From Mycobacterium sp. ITM-2016-00317 (lineage in GTDB: Bacteria; Actinomycetota; Actinomycetes; Mycobacteriales; Mycobacteriaceae), in assembly GCF_002968295.1 (NCBI RefSeq), contig NZ_CP134399.1, positions 1,736,001 through 1,800,000 on the forward strand: a stretch of 64,000 bases of DNA, given 5' to 3'. The notes below the pieces were generated by a model. It had not been told where the DNA came from. It did no database searches and worked only from the letters and a program-made list of their open reading frames with translations. Positions 25,552 through 36,962 of this stretch are shown in pieces (position 1 is the first letter of the stretch; each line of letters starts with the position of its first letter). A program made the position numbers and the translations under genes.

Positions 25552-26510
25552 ACGACCTTGCCCCTGGCCGAGCGATCCTCCAGCGACGCGATCGCCTCGG
25601 CGGCCCGCTCCAGCGGATAGACCACCGGGGTGGGCGCAGGCACCGCACCCGACGCTAGCAACGGCTCCAGCTCGGCCCACTGCTCCTGCAGATAGCCGGG
25701 GTGGGTCATCGTCCATGCTCCCCACCCCACGCCGACGGCGTCGACGTTGTTGAGCAGCAGCCGGTTCACCTTCACCGTCGGGATCTCCCCGCCGGTGAAA
25801 CCGACCACCAGCAGCCGGCCGCCGGGCGCCAGCGAGCGCAGTGAATCGGTGAACCGGTCACCGCCCACCGGATCGACCACGATGTCCACCCCGCGCCCGC
25901 CGGTGAGGTCCTTGACCGCGTCCTTGAACCCGTCGGCCAGCACCACGTCGGACGCGCCTGCGGCGCGGGCCACCTCGGCCTTGTCCTCGGTGCTGACCAC
26001 CGCGATGGTGCGGGAGGCGCCGAACGCAGGCGCGAGCCGCAGCGTCGAGGTGCCGATGCCGCCGGCCGCCCCGTGCACCAGCACCGTGTCGCCGGGTTGC
26101 AGACGGCCGCGGGTGCGCAATGCGAAATGCACGGTCAGATCGTTGAACAGAATGCCTGCGCCGGCCTCGAAGGACAGCGAATCCGGCAACTTGAACACCC
26201 GCTCCGCTTGCAGCGCAACGACTTCGGCCATCGCTCCGCACAGCATCGTCAGGCCGGCCACCCGGTCGCCGGGCCGTACGTGCGCGCCGGCGGGTGCGCT
26301 GCGCACCACCCCGGCCACCTCCGCGCCCGGGGTGTAGGGCATCTGCGGCTTGTACTGATAGAGCCCGCGGGACTGCAGCGCATCGGGGAACGCCACCCCC
26401 GCGGCGTGCACGTCGACCAGCACCTCGCCGTCCGCGGCGGTGGGATCGTCGATCTCCACGAGGCGGGCCGCCTGCGGGCCCGTCAGTTCGGCAATCTGTA
26501 TCGCACGCAT
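25536..26510 (-). CDS. Zinc-independent quinone oxidoreductase (MDR family)
   Basis: The 324-residue medium-chain reductase is of the NADPH:quinone oxidoreductase branch: GVAFPDALQSRGLYQ, a GAEVAGVV turn, the Rossmann segment VHGAAGGIGTS, and DIVVDPVGGDRF. The Cys and Glu residues of zinc alcohol dehydrogenases are missing. ATG 26510 is preceded by AAGGCCGGGA. It ends inside the 16-base repeat array and precedes the LuxR-type gene on the same strand by about 90 bases. Likely role: NADPH-dependent reduction of quinones or enones in the cytosol. Confidence 0.87.
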   Translation of the reverse strand: MRAIQIAELTGPQAARLVEIDDPTAADGEVLVDVHAAGVAFPDALQSRGLYQYKPQMPYTPGAEVAGVVRSAPAGAHVRPGDRVAGLTMLCGAMAEVVALQAERVFKLPDSLSFEAGAGILFNDLTVHFALRTRGRLQPGDTVLVHGAAGGIGTSTLRLAPAFGASRTIAVVSTEDKAEVARAAGASDVVLADGFKDAVKDLTGGRGVDIVVDPVGGDRFTDSLRSLAPGGRLLVVGFTGGEIPTVKVNRLLLNNVDAVGVGWGAWTMTHPGYLQEQWAELEPLLASGAVPAPTPVVYPLERAAEAIASLEDRSARGKVVVLVR

Positions 26511-26582
26511 TCCCGGCCTTCCTGATTGTCGTCGCAGACCATTTAACTCACCCGCGATTCGGCGGCTCACCGCCGGTCTCCA

Positions 26583-26604
26583 CCGGGTACAGTCCCGTAC
26601 CGGG
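26583..26604. promoter_or_regulatory. Inverted repeat between divergent quinone reductase and hydrolase
   Basis: CCGGGTAC (26583-26590) and GTACCGGG (26597-26604) form an eight-base inverted repeat with one mismatch around a six-base centre, 28 bases before the hydrolase start. It could be an operator or a hairpin in the leader of that gene. Confidence 0.35.
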
Positions 26605-26632
26605 CAAAGTCGCCGGAACACAGGAGCTGCGC

Positions 26633-27649
26633 ATGGCACGAGGAACCAGCACGCAGGCGCGGCGCCGGGGGTTCGCCCCCGCGCAGGCACTGCCGCCTGG
26701 ACGCATCGTCGACGTCCGCTCCCGCGACGGCGTCCGGCTGCACGCAGAGGTCTTCGGGCCGGAGGACGGCTACCCGATCGTGCTCGCGCACGGCATCACC
26801 TGCGCGCTGCGGGTGTGGGCCTGCCAGATCGCCGACCTCGCCCGCGACCACCGGGTGATCGCCTTCGATCACCGCGGCCACGGCCGCAGCTCGATCCCGC
26901 CGCTGCGCGGTGGCTACAGCCTGGACTATCTCGCCGCCGACCTCGACGCGGTGCTGGAGGCCACGCTGGCTCCCGGCGAACGCGCCGTGATCGCGGGCCA
27001 CTCGATGGGCGGCATCGCGATCTCGTCGTGGTCGGAACGGCTGCCGCACCGCGTCGAGCAACGTGCCGACGCGGTTGCGCTGATCAACACCACCACCGGC
27101 GACCTGCTGCGCAACGTCAACCTGTTGCCGGTCCCGCCGGCGCTGGCCGAAGCCCGGGTGCGGGCGGCCGGATCGATGCTGCGCCGGTTCGGCGGGGTGC
27201 CGCTGAGTCGGGCCGTGCACCGGCCCAACCGCCGCTTCGTCGCGTCACTGGCCGTGGGCCGCGACGCCGACCCGGCGGTCGCCGACTTCGTCTACGAGCT
27301 GTTCAACTCCACGTCGCCGGCGGGGCGCGGCGGGTGGGCACGGGTGCTCGTCGATCACCTCGGCCCGCGGCACATCGCGCTGTCGAACCTGACGGTGCCG
27401 ACACTGGTGATCGGCAGCACCAAGGACCGGCTGCTGCCGATGGCGTCGGCCCGCCGGATCGCGGCCACCGCGCCGAACCTGGCGCGATTCGTCGAGCTGC
27501 CCGGCGGGCACTGCGCGATCCTGGAACGGCCCGACGAGGTCAACGAGCATCTGCGCTGGCTGATCGGGTCGGTCAGGGAGAGTTCCCGGGCAAGCGGGGC
27601 GGCGGGGAATGCGGCGTCCGACGATCAGGGCCGGCGCGCCAGCTCCTGA
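26633..27649 (+). CDS. Alpha/beta-hydrolase
   Basis: The 338-residue hydrolase has an oxyanion segment LAHGITCAL, the FDHRGHGRS turn, nucleophile Ser124 in AGHSMGG, an acid in GSTKDRLLP and His in [10 protein letters not shown]. There is no signal peptide, only a basic N-terminus. CAGGAG (26621-26626) supports ATG 26633. It is convergent with the amine oxidase and overlaps it by 25 bases. The substrate is unknown; ester or lactone hydrolysis after Baeyer-Villiger oxidation would suit the area. Confidence 0.85.
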   Translation: MARGTSTQARRRGFAPAQALPPGRIVDVRSRDGVRLHAEVFGPEDGYPIVLAHGITCALRVWACQIADLARDHRVIAFDHRGHGRSSIPPLRGGYSLDYLAADLDAVLEATLAPGERAVIAGHSMGGIAISSWSERLPHRVEQRADAVALINTTTGDLLRNVNLLPVPPALAEARVRAAGSMLRRFGGVPLSRAVHRPNRRFVASLAVGRDADPAVADFVYELFNSTSPAGRGGWARVLVDHLGPRHIALSNLTVPTLVIGSTKDRLLPMASARRIAATAPNLARFVELPGGHCAILERPDEVNEHLRWLIGSVRESSRASGAAGNAASDDQGRRASS

Positions 27650-28968
27650 TGCGCGTCGGCGGCTGCGCGCAGCCCCGACCGCACCGCGCCGTCGAGGAAC
27701 CCGGTCCAGCGGTCGGCGGTCTCCGTGCCCGCCCAGAAGATGCCGTCGACCGGGGCGCGCAGCCATCGGCCGTGCGCGGTCCACGCCCCCGGCGGCACCG
27801 CCGCCGTCGGCCCGCCCGGGGCGAAAGCCTCGACGCCCCAACGATGGTCGAGGTAGTCGAGCGGGCGTGCCGCGGCTTGCCCGAACAGCGCGGTGAACCC
27901 GGCCAGTGCGACCTCGCGACGCTGCTCGTCGGGGAGCGGGTCGAACGTGCGCGCGTCGGTGAACCCCAGCAGGATGCCGGGCCCGTCGTCGCCCGGGCTG
28001 CAGTCGAACGTGATGAACACAGGACCCTCGTCGGACAGCGCCTCCCCGGAGTAGCCGGCCTTGCGCCAGAACGGGGTCTCATAGGCCGCGTAGGCCTTGC
28101 TCAGATGACCCTGCGGCCAGTGCCTGCTGAGCTCGCCGTAGTCCGCGGGCAGCGGCGGATCGAACTCGATGCCGGTGCGGTGCTCGGGCGGGACCGCGAC
28201 GATGACCGCCGCGCCCCGGTATTCGGCGCGGTCGGTGGTGACGGTCAGCATGTGGTCGGCGCCCCGTGCGATCCGGCGCACCGGCGCACCGAGCACCACG
28301 CGTTCGCCGAGCTGTTCGGCCATCCGTTCGGCGATCTGCTGCGTGCCCGCCGGGAACCGCTCCTGCTGGGCGCCTCCTTCGACATCCAGCATCCGGCTCA
28401 GCCCGCCCGCCGCCTTGACGTAGCGCACCGCGTGCAGCATCGACACCGCGTCGGGCTCTGCGCCCCAGGTCACCCGGGACATGATCGTCATCAGGTCGCG
28501 GGTGGAGGCACCGGCGTGCAACGAGCGCAGCCAGCCGTCCAGCGAGACGCCGTCGAGGTTGCGCGCGATCGGTGAGGTCCACGGCTGTTCGACAGGTACC
28601 CGCCGGCAGACCCGCTCGAAGCGCCACTGGATCCGCGACACGTCCACCAACTCGATGATCGACAGACGTGGGATCGTGCTGCGGTAGGAGCGCACCGAAC
28701 CCCGCCAGCGGATCAGGTTCTTGCCCTTGCCGTAGGTCGGGGTCCGTTCGCAGCCCAGCTGGTCGGCCAGCGCCAGCACGGCGTCCTGGGTCGGGCCCAC
28801 GAACGTCGCGCCGAGGTCCACCGGGACGCCCGCGACGGTGCCGGTGTGCGAGCGGCCGCCCACCCGGTCGCGGCCCTCGACGACCACCACGTCGTGCCCG
28901 AAGCGGGTCAGTTCCCGCGCCGCGGTCAGCCCCGCGAAGCCCGCTCCCACCACGACGACGTCGACCAT
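27625..28968 (-). CDS. Flavin-containing amine oxidase family protein
   Basis: The 447-residue FAD enzyme resembles monoamine/putrescine oxidases: [20 protein letters not shown] at the N-terminus, [28 protein letters not shown], and a C-terminal [18 protein letters not shown] block that binds the flavin. It should oxidise an amine to an aldehyde, releasing ammonia and peroxide. It is not in the amine operons at 2-18 kb but could feed them with aldehydes. It reads divergently from the F420-type gene. Confidence 0.87.
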   Translation of the reverse strand: MVDVVVVGAGFAGLTAARELTRFGHDVVVVEGRDRVGGRSHTGTVAGVPVDLGATFVGPTQDAVLALADQLGCERTPTYGKGKNLIRWRGSVRSYRSTIPRLSIIELVDVSRIQWRFERVCRRVPVEQPWTSPIARNLDGVSLDGWLRSLHAGASTRDLMTIMSRVTWGAEPDAVSMLHAVRYVKAAGGLSRMLDVEGGAQQERFPAGTQQIAERMAEQLGERVVLGAPVRRIARGADHMLTVTTDRAEYRGAAVIVAVPPEHRTGIEFDPPLPADYGELSRHWPQGHLSKAYAAYETPFWRKAGYSGEALSDEGPVFITFDCSPGDDGPGILLGFTDARTFDPLPDEQRREVALAGFTALFGQAAARPLDYLDHRWGVEAFAPGGPTAAVPPGAWTAHGRWLRAPVDGIFWAGTETADRWTGFLDGAVRSGLRAAADAHQELARRP

Positions 28969-29049
28969 GCCCCCATCCTCGCGATTCCGGCGCGCAACCG
29001 CACCGATAGTGGCGAGATACGCGCCGGATTCGCATTAGGCTCGGCCGTT

Positions 29050-30036
29050 GTGCAGGTGATGACCGCGTTGTTCGGGCCGATGGACGCCATGGATCGGACA
29101 CGCGCGCTGCGCGAGGCCGGCGCCAGCGGGGTGTTCACCTTCGAGGGGCCGCACGACGTGTTCACGCCGCTGACCCTGGCGGCCACCGTCGGCGGGCTGG
29201 ACGTGATGACCAACGTCGCGATCTCCTTTCCCCGCAACCCGATTCACCTGGCCCATCAGGCCGTCGACCACCAGCTGCTGTCGGGTGGGCGGTTCACCCT
29301 AGGCCTGGGCACCCAGATCCGCACCCAGATCGAGAAGCGGTTCGGCGCCGAGTTCGACCGCCCGGTGGCCCGGATGGCCGAACTCGTCGGCGCGCTGCGG
29401 GCGATCTTCGAGGCGTGGAGCACGGGGGAGCGGCTGAACTTCCAGGGCGAGTTCTACCGGCACACACTGATGACGCCCACGTTCAGCCCGCGGTCGAGCT
29501 TCGCTCCGGTGCCGATCTTCGTCGGCGCGCTGGGCCCGAAGATGACCCGGATGACCGCCGAGGTGGCCGACGGGCTGCTGGTGATGCCGTTCGGGTCGAA
29601 ACGTTTCCTGCACGAGGTGACGATGCCGAACGTCGATGCCGGGCTGGCCGCGGCGGGCCGCGACCGCGCCGACCTCGCCGTCGTCCCCGAGATCATCGTC
29701 TCGGTCGCCGACGAGGACCCCGACCACACCGCGACCCGCCGGCTGCTGGCCTTCTACGGGTCGACTCCGGCCTATCGTCCGGTGCTCGACGCGCACGGCT
29801 GGGGCGATCTGCAGCCCGAACTCCGCGCGCTGTCCAAGCAGGGCCGCTGGGAGGACATGGGGCGGCTCATCGACGACGACGTGCTGCACACCATCGCCGC
29901 GTGCGGCACCCCGACCGAGATCGCCAAGCACATCGAAGACCGGGTGGCCGGCGTGTCGGACCGCATCTGCCTCTACCAGCCCGGACCCATCTCGGTGGAT
30001 TCGTTGGCCCGGATCGTCGACGCGCTGGCCGACTGA
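29050..30036 (+). CDS. LLM-class, probably F420-dependent, oxidoreductase
   Basis: The 328-residue luciferase-like monooxygenase-fold enzyme shows TNVAISFPRNPIHLAHQAVD, LSGGRFTLGLGTQIRTQIEKR split over its cofactor strand, and VPIFVGALGPKMTRMTAEVA. In mycobacteria such proteins usually bind deazaflavin F420. Three starts are close together (GTG 29050, GTG 29056, ATG 29059); the first is listed, but any could be used. It is followed after 40 bases by the EthA-like monooxygenase on the same strand. Confidence 0.84.
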   Translation: MQVMTALFGPMDAMDRTRALREAGASGVFTFEGPHDVFTPLTLAATVGGLDVMTNVAISFPRNPIHLAHQAVDHQLLSGGRFTLGLGTQIRTQIEKRFGAEFDRPVARMAELVGALRAIFEAWSTGERLNFQGEFYRHTLMTPTFSPRSSFAPVPIFVGALGPKMTRMTAEVADGLLVMPFGSKRFLHEVTMPNVDAGLAAAGRDRADLAVVPEIIVSVADEDPDHTATRRLLAFYGSTPAYRPVLDAHGWGDLQPELRALSKQGRWEDMGRLIDDDVLHTIAACGTPTEIAKHIEDRVAGVSDRICLYQPGPISVDSLARIVDALAD

Positions 30037-30076
30037 GTCCTAGGGTGGTACGCGAGCGGACCAATGGAGGTTACGA

Positions 30077-31627
30077 GTGGACCAGCGCTATCCGGAGACG
30101 GAGTTCTCCGACGTTCTGATCATCGGCGCGGGCATTTCGGGTATCGGTGCCGCATACCGGATCCAGGAGCGGAATCCCCAGCTCACGTACACGATCCTGG
30201 AGCGCCGTTCGCGCATCGGCGGCACCTGGGACCTGCACCGCTACCCGGGCATCCGCTCCGACAGCGACATCTTCACGCTGTCGTTCCCGTGGGAGCCGTG
30301 GGCCAGGCCGGAGAACGTCGCCGACGGTGAGGACATCCGCACCTACCTCACCGAGACCGCGCACCGGCACGGGATCGACCGGCACATCCGGTTCGACACC
30401 CGGGTGAACTCGGCGGACTGGGATTCGGAGACCGACACCTGGCAGGTGCAGACCGAGCAGGACGGGACGCCCCGCACCTACCGGGCCCGGTTCCTGTTCT
30501 TCGCCACCGGCTACTACGACTACGACCACCCGTACCGCCCGGACATCCCCGGGTTGGAGAACTTCTCCGGCACGGTGGTTCATCCCCAGCAGTGGCCCGA
30601 GGACCTGGACTACAGCGGGCGCAAGGTGGTGGTGATCGGCAGCGGCGCGACCGCGATCAGCCTGATCCCGTCGCTGACGAAGAAGGCCGGCCACGTGACG
30701 ATGCTGCAGCGCTCGCCGACCTATCTGCTGTCCGGGCAGCGGATCAACCCGGTGGTGAACCTGCTGCGGAAGGTGCCGCCCCGCCGGCTGGGGTACCGGC
30801 TGGCATGGCTGTACAACGTGCTGTTCATCGTGGCCGTGTACGCGATCTCGCGCAAAGCGCCCCGGTTCGTCCGTCGGGCGGTCCGCGCGGTCGCCAAACA
30901 TTATCTGCCCGAGGGCTATCCGGTGGACACCCACTTCAATCCCACCTACGACCCGTGGGATCAGCGGCTGTGCCTGATCCTGTCCGGGGACTTCTACGAC
31001 GCCATCGCCACCGGCCGCGCCGAGGTGGTCACCGACCGGATCGACCACGTCGACGCGTCGGGCATCGTGCTGCAGTCAGGTGACCGCATCGACGCGGACG
31101 TGATCGTCACCGCCACCGGAATCCAGCTGCAGGCGCTGGGCGGCATCACGATCAGCGTCGACGGCGAAGAGGTCCGGCCTGCCGACCGGTTCGTCTACAA
31201 GGAACACCTGCTCGAAGACGTGCCGAACATGGCGTGGTGCGTGGGATACATCAACGCGTCCTGGACGCTGCGCGCCGACCTGACCGCACGCGCGGTGGCG
31301 AAGCTGTTGGCCTACATGGACTCTCACGGATACACCCACGCCTATCCGCATCTGGGCACGACGCCGATGACCGAGAAGCCTGCGTGGAACATCAATGCCG
31401 GCTACGTGCACCGGTCCGCGCACGTGCTACCGAAGTCGGGGACCCGGCGGCCGTGGAACGTGCGGCACAACTATGTGCTCGACGCCATCGACCACCGGCT
31501 CGACCGCATCGAGGAGTCGATGGTCTTCGGCCGCGCCCCCGCACCCGATGCCGCCCCCGCGCCGACATTGCATTCCAGTAGCGAGATACCGAGTGAGGAC
31601 CTACTGGAACACAATCTCGGCGGGTGA
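30077..31627 (+). CDS. EthA-like Baeyer-Villiger flavin monooxygenase
   Basis: The 516-residue flavin monooxygenase resembles M. tuberculosis EthA/MymA: IIGAGISGIGAA at 15-26, GGTWDLHRYPGIRSDSD, the fingerprint FSGTVVHPQQW at 163-173, a second Rossmann VVIGSGATA, and NPTYDPWDQRLCLI. It oxidises ketones or thioether/thioamide compounds with NADPH and oxygen. GTG 30077 follows GGAGG. Unlike EthA of M. tuberculosis there is no divergent EthR-type gene next to it. It may act with the upstream F420-type enzyme. Confidence 0.9.
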   Translation: MDQRYPETEFSDVLIIGAGISGIGAAYRIQERNPQLTYTILERRSRIGGTWDLHRYPGIRSDSDIFTLSFPWEPWARPENVADGEDIRTYLTETAHRHGIDRHIRFDTRVNSADWDSETDTWQVQTEQDGTPRTYRARFLFFATGYYDYDHPYRPDIPGLENFSGTVVHPQQWPEDLDYSGRKVVVIGSGATAISLIPSLTKKAGHVTMLQRSPTYLLSGQRINPVVNLLRKVPPRRLGYRLAWLYNVLFIVAVYAISRKAPRFVRRAVRAVAKHYLPEGYPVDTHFNPTYDPWDQRLCLILSGDFYDAIATGRAEVVTDRIDHVDASGIVLQSGDRIDADVIVTATGIQLQALGGITISVDGEEVRPADRFVYKEHLLEDVPNMAWCVGYINASWTLRADLTARAVAKLLAYMDSHGYTHAYPHLGTTPMTEKPAWNINAGYVHRSAHVLPKSGTRRPWNVRHNYVLDAIDHRLDRIEESMVFGRAPAPDAAPAPTLHSSSEIPSEDLLEHNLGG

Positions 31628-31645
31628 CGGTCGGGGAGCTGGGCG

Positions 31646-32787
31646 TCAGGGAGCGACGGTGAGCCAGTCGGCGAAGCCCGACGGGTCGTGACGGCCCAGC
31701 GCGCCGTGTTCGAACAGCCCCCAGCCCTCGCACTCGGTGCCGTCGGCGTCGCGGCACACCGCGCGGCCGACGTGGTCGATCACGCCGAACGCGGCGCGGC
31801 CGATGATCGCGGGGTCGGTCATGTCGTAGGTCAGGCGTTCGGTGAAGTTCTCGCCCTTCCACACCCCGTGTAGCCAGTCCGAGTCGCCGCCGTAGCCGCC
31901 GCCGACGTGGATCGGTACCGGGAGCCTGGACTCCACGTCGAAACGCAGCGGGCTGCCGTCGAACGCCGTCGCCTCGATGGTGGCGCCGGTCGGTATCCGG
32001 GTGCCGGAGCGGTAGTGCACCGTGACCCGGGGCCAGCCCAGCTGCTCGATCCGGCCGTCCTTCCAGATCCGGGTGCAGTCGTTGAGCGAGCGGAAGCCGT
32101 GCGGGTCCTCCTGCATGATGATCACGAGCGCGAAGTCGTCGAACGCCATCGGCACGTACAGCCACCACATGCCCTCGAACGGCGGATCATCGGGCCGCCC
32201 CGGGGGTTCGGCCTCGCCGACCGGCCGGATGCCCCAGGACCGGTCGCGGGTGCCGATCCAGTTGGCGGGATCGACCGCGATGTCCTGCCCGTCGATCGCC
32301 AGCTGCCCGCTCCACGAACCGACCTGGGCGAAGCGTTGCGCGTCGAGGGTCACCCGGGTACCGCGGCGCATGATGTGCGGCTGCTCCTGCACGACGTCGA
32401 ACAGCCCCTCCCAGGTGAGATCGGCTGCGATGCCTTCGGTTTCGTCGAGAATGATCCGCAGTTTGCGCAGGGGTTCGACGACCTCGACACGGTAGTTGCC
32501 GACGTGCTGGTTGAGCCTGTCCTGGTCGATGGCATCCGACAGGTGCACCGCGGTCTGGGTGTGACCGCTGCCGCCGAATCGGCCGCCGCCGCGGCGTGAC
32601 ACCAGCATGAACGCGTCTTTGACGCCCAGGTTCGGGTAGTAGCCGATGCCGGTGACGACGAAGATGTCGCCGGTGCGGTCGTGGGCGTTGAAGTAGGACC
32701 GGTCGTAGAAGTTGCGGTCCGAGGACCCCGGCCACGCGATCGGCTGGGGCACCTGGTGCACCGGATATTCGTCCATCGGTCCGAGCA

Positions 32788-32788
<1 letters not shown>
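31646..32788 (-). CDS. Conserved mycobacterial protein of unknown function, lipocalin/AttH-like
   Basis: The 380-residue protein is rich in beta-strand and aromatic residues (NFYDRSYFNAHD, EGMWWLYVPMAFDDFALVI, WPRVTVHYRSGTR) and has no signal peptide. The layout of two beta-barrel halves recalls CrtC/AttH-type proteins and the DUF7064/DUF7065 group. This is from overall character, not from a firm motif. Its ATG touches the stop of the phosphotransferase gene (TGATG), so the two are an operon. Such pairs are common near lipid and steroid genes of mycobacteria. Confidence 0.6.
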
Positions 32789-33961
<1,173 letters not shown>

Positions 33962-33967
33962 CTAATA

Positions 33968-33984
33968 CGATACCGTGGGTAGCG
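33968..33984. promoter_or_regulatory. Imperfect 17-bp palindrome, candidate TetR operator
   Basis: CGATACC GTG GGTAGCG has seven-base arms with one mismatch and lies between the divergent phosphotransferase (start 33925) and TetR gene (start 33987). The position just before the TetR start suits autoregulation. It also covers the alternative GTG 33975, which argues for ATG 33987 as the true start. Confidence 0.5.
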
Positions 33985-33986
33985 AT

Positions 33987-34589
33987 ATGAAAACAGACCC
34001 GAGGCCGGGTGACAAGACCCCGGGTGCCGGTCGCCCGCGGGATCCGCGCATTGACGCTGCCATATTGCGCGCGACCGCGGATCTTCTTGTCGAAATCGGC
34101 TATTCGAACGTCACGATGGCAGCCGTCGCCGAGCGGGCCGGCACCACCAAGACGGCGCTGTACCGGCGGTGGTCGAGCAAGGCCGAACTCGTGCACGAGG
34201 CCGCGTTCCCGGCGACGCCGTCAGCGATGGACACCCCGCCCGGTGACATCGGCGCCGACCTGCGCGCGATGATCGAGGCGGCCCGCGACGTGTTCACCAG
34301 CCCCGTGGTCCGGTCCGCGCTGCCCGGGCTGATCGCCGACATGTCCGCCGACCCCGACCTCACCGGACGGGTCGGGGCGCGCTTCACCGATCTGTTCGGG
34401 GCCGTGCGCACCCGGCTGCACGGCGCGGTCGAGCGCGGCGAGGTCCGCGCCGACGTCGACCCGGACCGGCTGGTGCACCTGATCGGCGGAGCGACGCTGT
34501 TGGCGCTGTTGCAGACGCCCGAAGACCTGGAGGACCGGGCATGGGTGGACCGGACGACCGACATCCTGCTGCACGGAGTGCTGGCCTGA
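33987..34589 (+). CDS. TetR-family transcriptional regulator
   Basis: The 200-residue repressor has a TetR helix-turn-helix in residues ~20-65 (ILRATADLLVEIGYSNVTMA then AERAGTTKTALYRRWSSK) and a C-terminal ligand domain of the TetR_C_33-like type. It is divergent from the phosphotransferase and hypothetical gene operon, which it probably controls through the 17-base palindrome. The ligand cannot be predicted. Confidence 0.87.
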   Translation: MKTDPRPGDKTPGAGRPRDPRIDAAILRATADLLVEIGYSNVTMAAVAERAGTTKTALYRRWSSKAELVHEAAFPATPSAMDTPPGDIGADLRAMIEAARDVFTSPVVRSALPGLIADMSADPDLTGRVGARFTDLFGAVRTRLHGAVERGEVRADVDPDRLVHLIGGATLLALLQTPEDLEDRAWVDRTTDILLHGVLA

Positions 34590-34606
34590 CCCGCACGCCC
34601 GCGCGG

Positions 34607-35383
34607 TCAGGTGGGCCGGATCTGCTCCTTGTTGCGCCGGGTCACCGCACCGAACCGGTTGCCCAGCCCGTCGAGATCGCGGTGCTGGGCGAACGCGATC
34701 TTCTCCTCGGCCGCCAGCGCCGGATCGGTCACCGCCGCGGCGCCGGTCGTATAGATCTCCTTGAGGCCGCGCATCGTCGGACCCGGCACCTCGGCGATCT
34801 GGGCGGCCAACTGCACCGCCCGCTCCAGCAGCCGGTCGTGCGGCACCACCTCGGTGACCAGCCCGATCCGCTCGGCGCGTGCGGCGTCGACGACCTCACC
34901 GGTCATCGACAGCCGTCGGGCCATCGCGGCCCCGACCAGCTGAGGCAGCCGCGCCGTCATCCCGCCGCCGGGCAGAATCCCCACCCGCGCATGGGTGTCG
35001 GCGAACACCGCGCGCTCGGAGGCGATCAGGAAATCGCAGCCGAGCGCCATCTCCAGCCCACCCGTGAACGTGGCCCCGTTGATCGCACCGACCACCGGGG
35101 TGCGCATCTGCGCCACCGCGGCGATGCAACTGTGCGACCGGAACTCCTCGAAGTACGAAAGCCCGTCGCGTGAAGCCTCTTTCAGGTCCACACCGGCACA
35201 GAACGCCGGATCGGCGCCGGTGAGCACCACGGCGCGCACCGCCTGATCGGCGTCGGCGGACGTCAGCGCCGCGTAGGAGGCCCGGATCAGGTCGCGGCTC
35301 AACGCGTTCCTGGCGGCGGGGCGGTTCAGCGTGATCACCCGCACGCCGCCGTGGTCGGCGGTCAACACCAGTTCAGAGGTCAT
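34607..35383 (-). CDS. Enoyl-CoA hydratase/isomerase family protein
   Basis: The 258-residue crotonase-fold protein has the oxyanion loop segment GADPAFCAGVDLKEA and the active-site block GAINGATFTGGLEMALGCDF. The catalytic Glu positions of true hydratases are only partly matched (LPGGGMTARLPQLVG has no Glu pair). It may thus be an isomerase or another crotonase member. ATG 35383 is preferred; GTG 35389 is also possible. It lies 13 bases before nuoN on the same strand but is not a complex I gene. Confidence 0.85.
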   Translation of the reverse strand: MTSELVLTADHGGVRVITLNRPAARNALSRDLIRASYAALTSADADQAVRAVVLTGADPAFCAGVDLKEASRDGLSYFEEFRSHSCIAAVAQMRTPVVGAINGATFTGGLEMALGCDFLIASERAVFADTHARVGILPGGGMTARLPQLVGAAMARRLSMTGEVVDAARAERIGLVTEVVPHDRLLERAVQLAAQIAEVPGPTMRGLKEIYTTGAAAVTDPALAAEEKIAFAQHRDLDGLGNRFGAVTRRNKEQIRPT

Positions 35384-35396
35384 GTGCACGTTGCTA

Positions 35397-36962
35397 TCAG
35401 AAGAAGCGGTCGGCAGAGTCGGCGAGGTCCAGAAGCGGTTGCGGCAACGCGCCGAGGACGAACGTGACGGCTGCGGTGACGGTGACCACCGCGGTCGTCA
35501 GCGCACTGGGCACCACCACCTCCGGCGCATCGGCGGGGCGTTCGGTGAAGAACATCAGCACGATCACCCGCACATAGAAGTACGCGGCGATGGCACTGGC
35601 GACCACGCCGACGACCACCAGGGGCAGCGCGCCGCCTTCACCCGCGGCCTTGAACACCGCGAACTTGCTGACGAAACCGCTCGTCAACGGAATCCCCGCG
35701 AACGCAAGCAGAAACAGCGCGAACACGGTGCCCACCACCGGGTAGCGCCTGCCCAGACCGGCCCAGCGCGCCAGCGCACTGTCCTCCTCGCCGTCGGCGT
35801 CGCGGACCAGGCCGACGACCGCGAACGCGCCGACGGTGGAGAACCCGTACGCGAACAGATAGAACAGCGTCGACGAGACCCCGGCGGCGTTCCCGGCGAT
35901 CACGCCGGTCAGGATGAAGCCGGTGTGCGCGACCGCCGAGTAGCCCAGCATCCGCTTGACGTCGTTCTGGGTGACGGCGGTGACGGTGCCGACGACCATG
36001 GTCACGATCGCGATCGCCCACAGCACCGGGCGCCAGTCGTCGCGCAGCTCGGGCAGCGCGACGTAGAACAGGCGCAGCATCGCGCCGAACGCGGCGATCT
36101 TGGTGGCGGCCGCCATGAACGCCGTGATCGGGGTCGGCGCCCCCTGGTAGACGTCCGGGATCCAGGAATGGAACGGCACCGCACCGACTTTGAACAGCAC
36201 ACCCACCAGCACCAGCCCGGTACCGATCAACGCCAGTGAGGTTTTTCCGGTACCGGAGGACACCGCCTCGGCGATCCCCTGGAACCGCAGGGTGCCCGCA
36301 TACCCGTACAGCATCGCCGCGCCGTACAGGAAGAACGCCGACGCGAACGCGCCCAGCAGAAAGTACTTCAGCGACGACTCCTGCGACAGCAGTCGTCGCC
36401 GCCGCGCCAGTCCACACAGCAGGTACAGCGGAAGGGACAGCACCTCCAGCGCGATGAACATCGTCAACAGATCGTTGGCGGCCGGGAACAGCAGCATCCC
36501 GGCCACGGCGAACATCGTCAGCGGGAAAACCTCGGTCTGAACGACGCCCGCGCGGGTGGCCAGCTTCTCGGCCACGCTGCCCGCGACCGCCGACGCCTGC
36601 GGTGTGAACGCGTCCAGCCCCCGGGACTCGATGTCCGGCGACGCGGGCTGCCGCTCGCCGATCAGCAGGATTCCGAGCACGCCGACCAACAGGATCGTGC
36701 CCTGCAGGAACAGCGCGGGCATGTCGACCGCGATCGCGCCCATCACCGCTTCGACACCGTTGCCGCCGTGCAGATCACGTGCGATCAGCACCACCGCGCC
36801 CAATGCCGCCAGCAGGCCGGCGACGCTCACCGTCACCTGCGCGGGGTAACGCTGCCTGCGGGGCAGCAGCGCCTCGACGAGCACGCCGAGCACCGCCGCC
36901 GCCAGCACGATCAGCATCGGAGAGACGAGTCCGTACTCGACGGACGGGGTAGGCAGGTTCAT
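35397..36962 (-). CDS. nuoN: NADH-quinone oxidoreductase subunit N
   Basis: This 521-residue antiporter-like membrane subunit of complex I takes part in proton pumping. It has 14 or so hydrophobic helices, with GAVPFHSWIPDVYQGAPTPI marking the broken helix 7 region and the functional lysines. It is the last gene of the nuo operon, with ATG 36962 overlapping the nuoM stop. Confidence 0.95.
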   Translation of the reverse strand: MNLPTPSVEYGLVSPMLIVLAAAVLGVLVEALLPRRQRYPAQVTVSVAGLLAALGAVVLIARDLHGGNGVEAVMGAIAVDMPALFLQGTILLVGVLGILLIGERQPASPDIESRGLDAFTPQASAVAGSVAEKLATRAGVVQTEVFPLTMFAVAGMLLFPAANDLLTMFIALEVLSLPLYLLCGLARRRRLLSQESSLKYFLLGAFASAFFLYGAAMLYGYAGTLRFQGIAEAVSSGTGKTSLALIGTGLVLVGVLFKVGAVPFHSWIPDVYQGAPTPITAFMAAATKIAAFGAMLRLFYVALPELRDDWRPVLWAIAIVTMVVGTVTAVTQNDVKRMLGYSAVAHTGFILTGVIAGNAAGVSSTLFYLFAYGFSTVGAFAVVGLVRDADGEEDSALARWAGLGRRYPVVGTVFALFLLAFAGIPLTSGFVSKFAVFKAAGEGGALPLVVVGVVASAIAAYFYVRVIVLMFFTERPADAPEVVVPSALTTAVVTVTAAVTFVLGALPQPLLDLADSADRFF

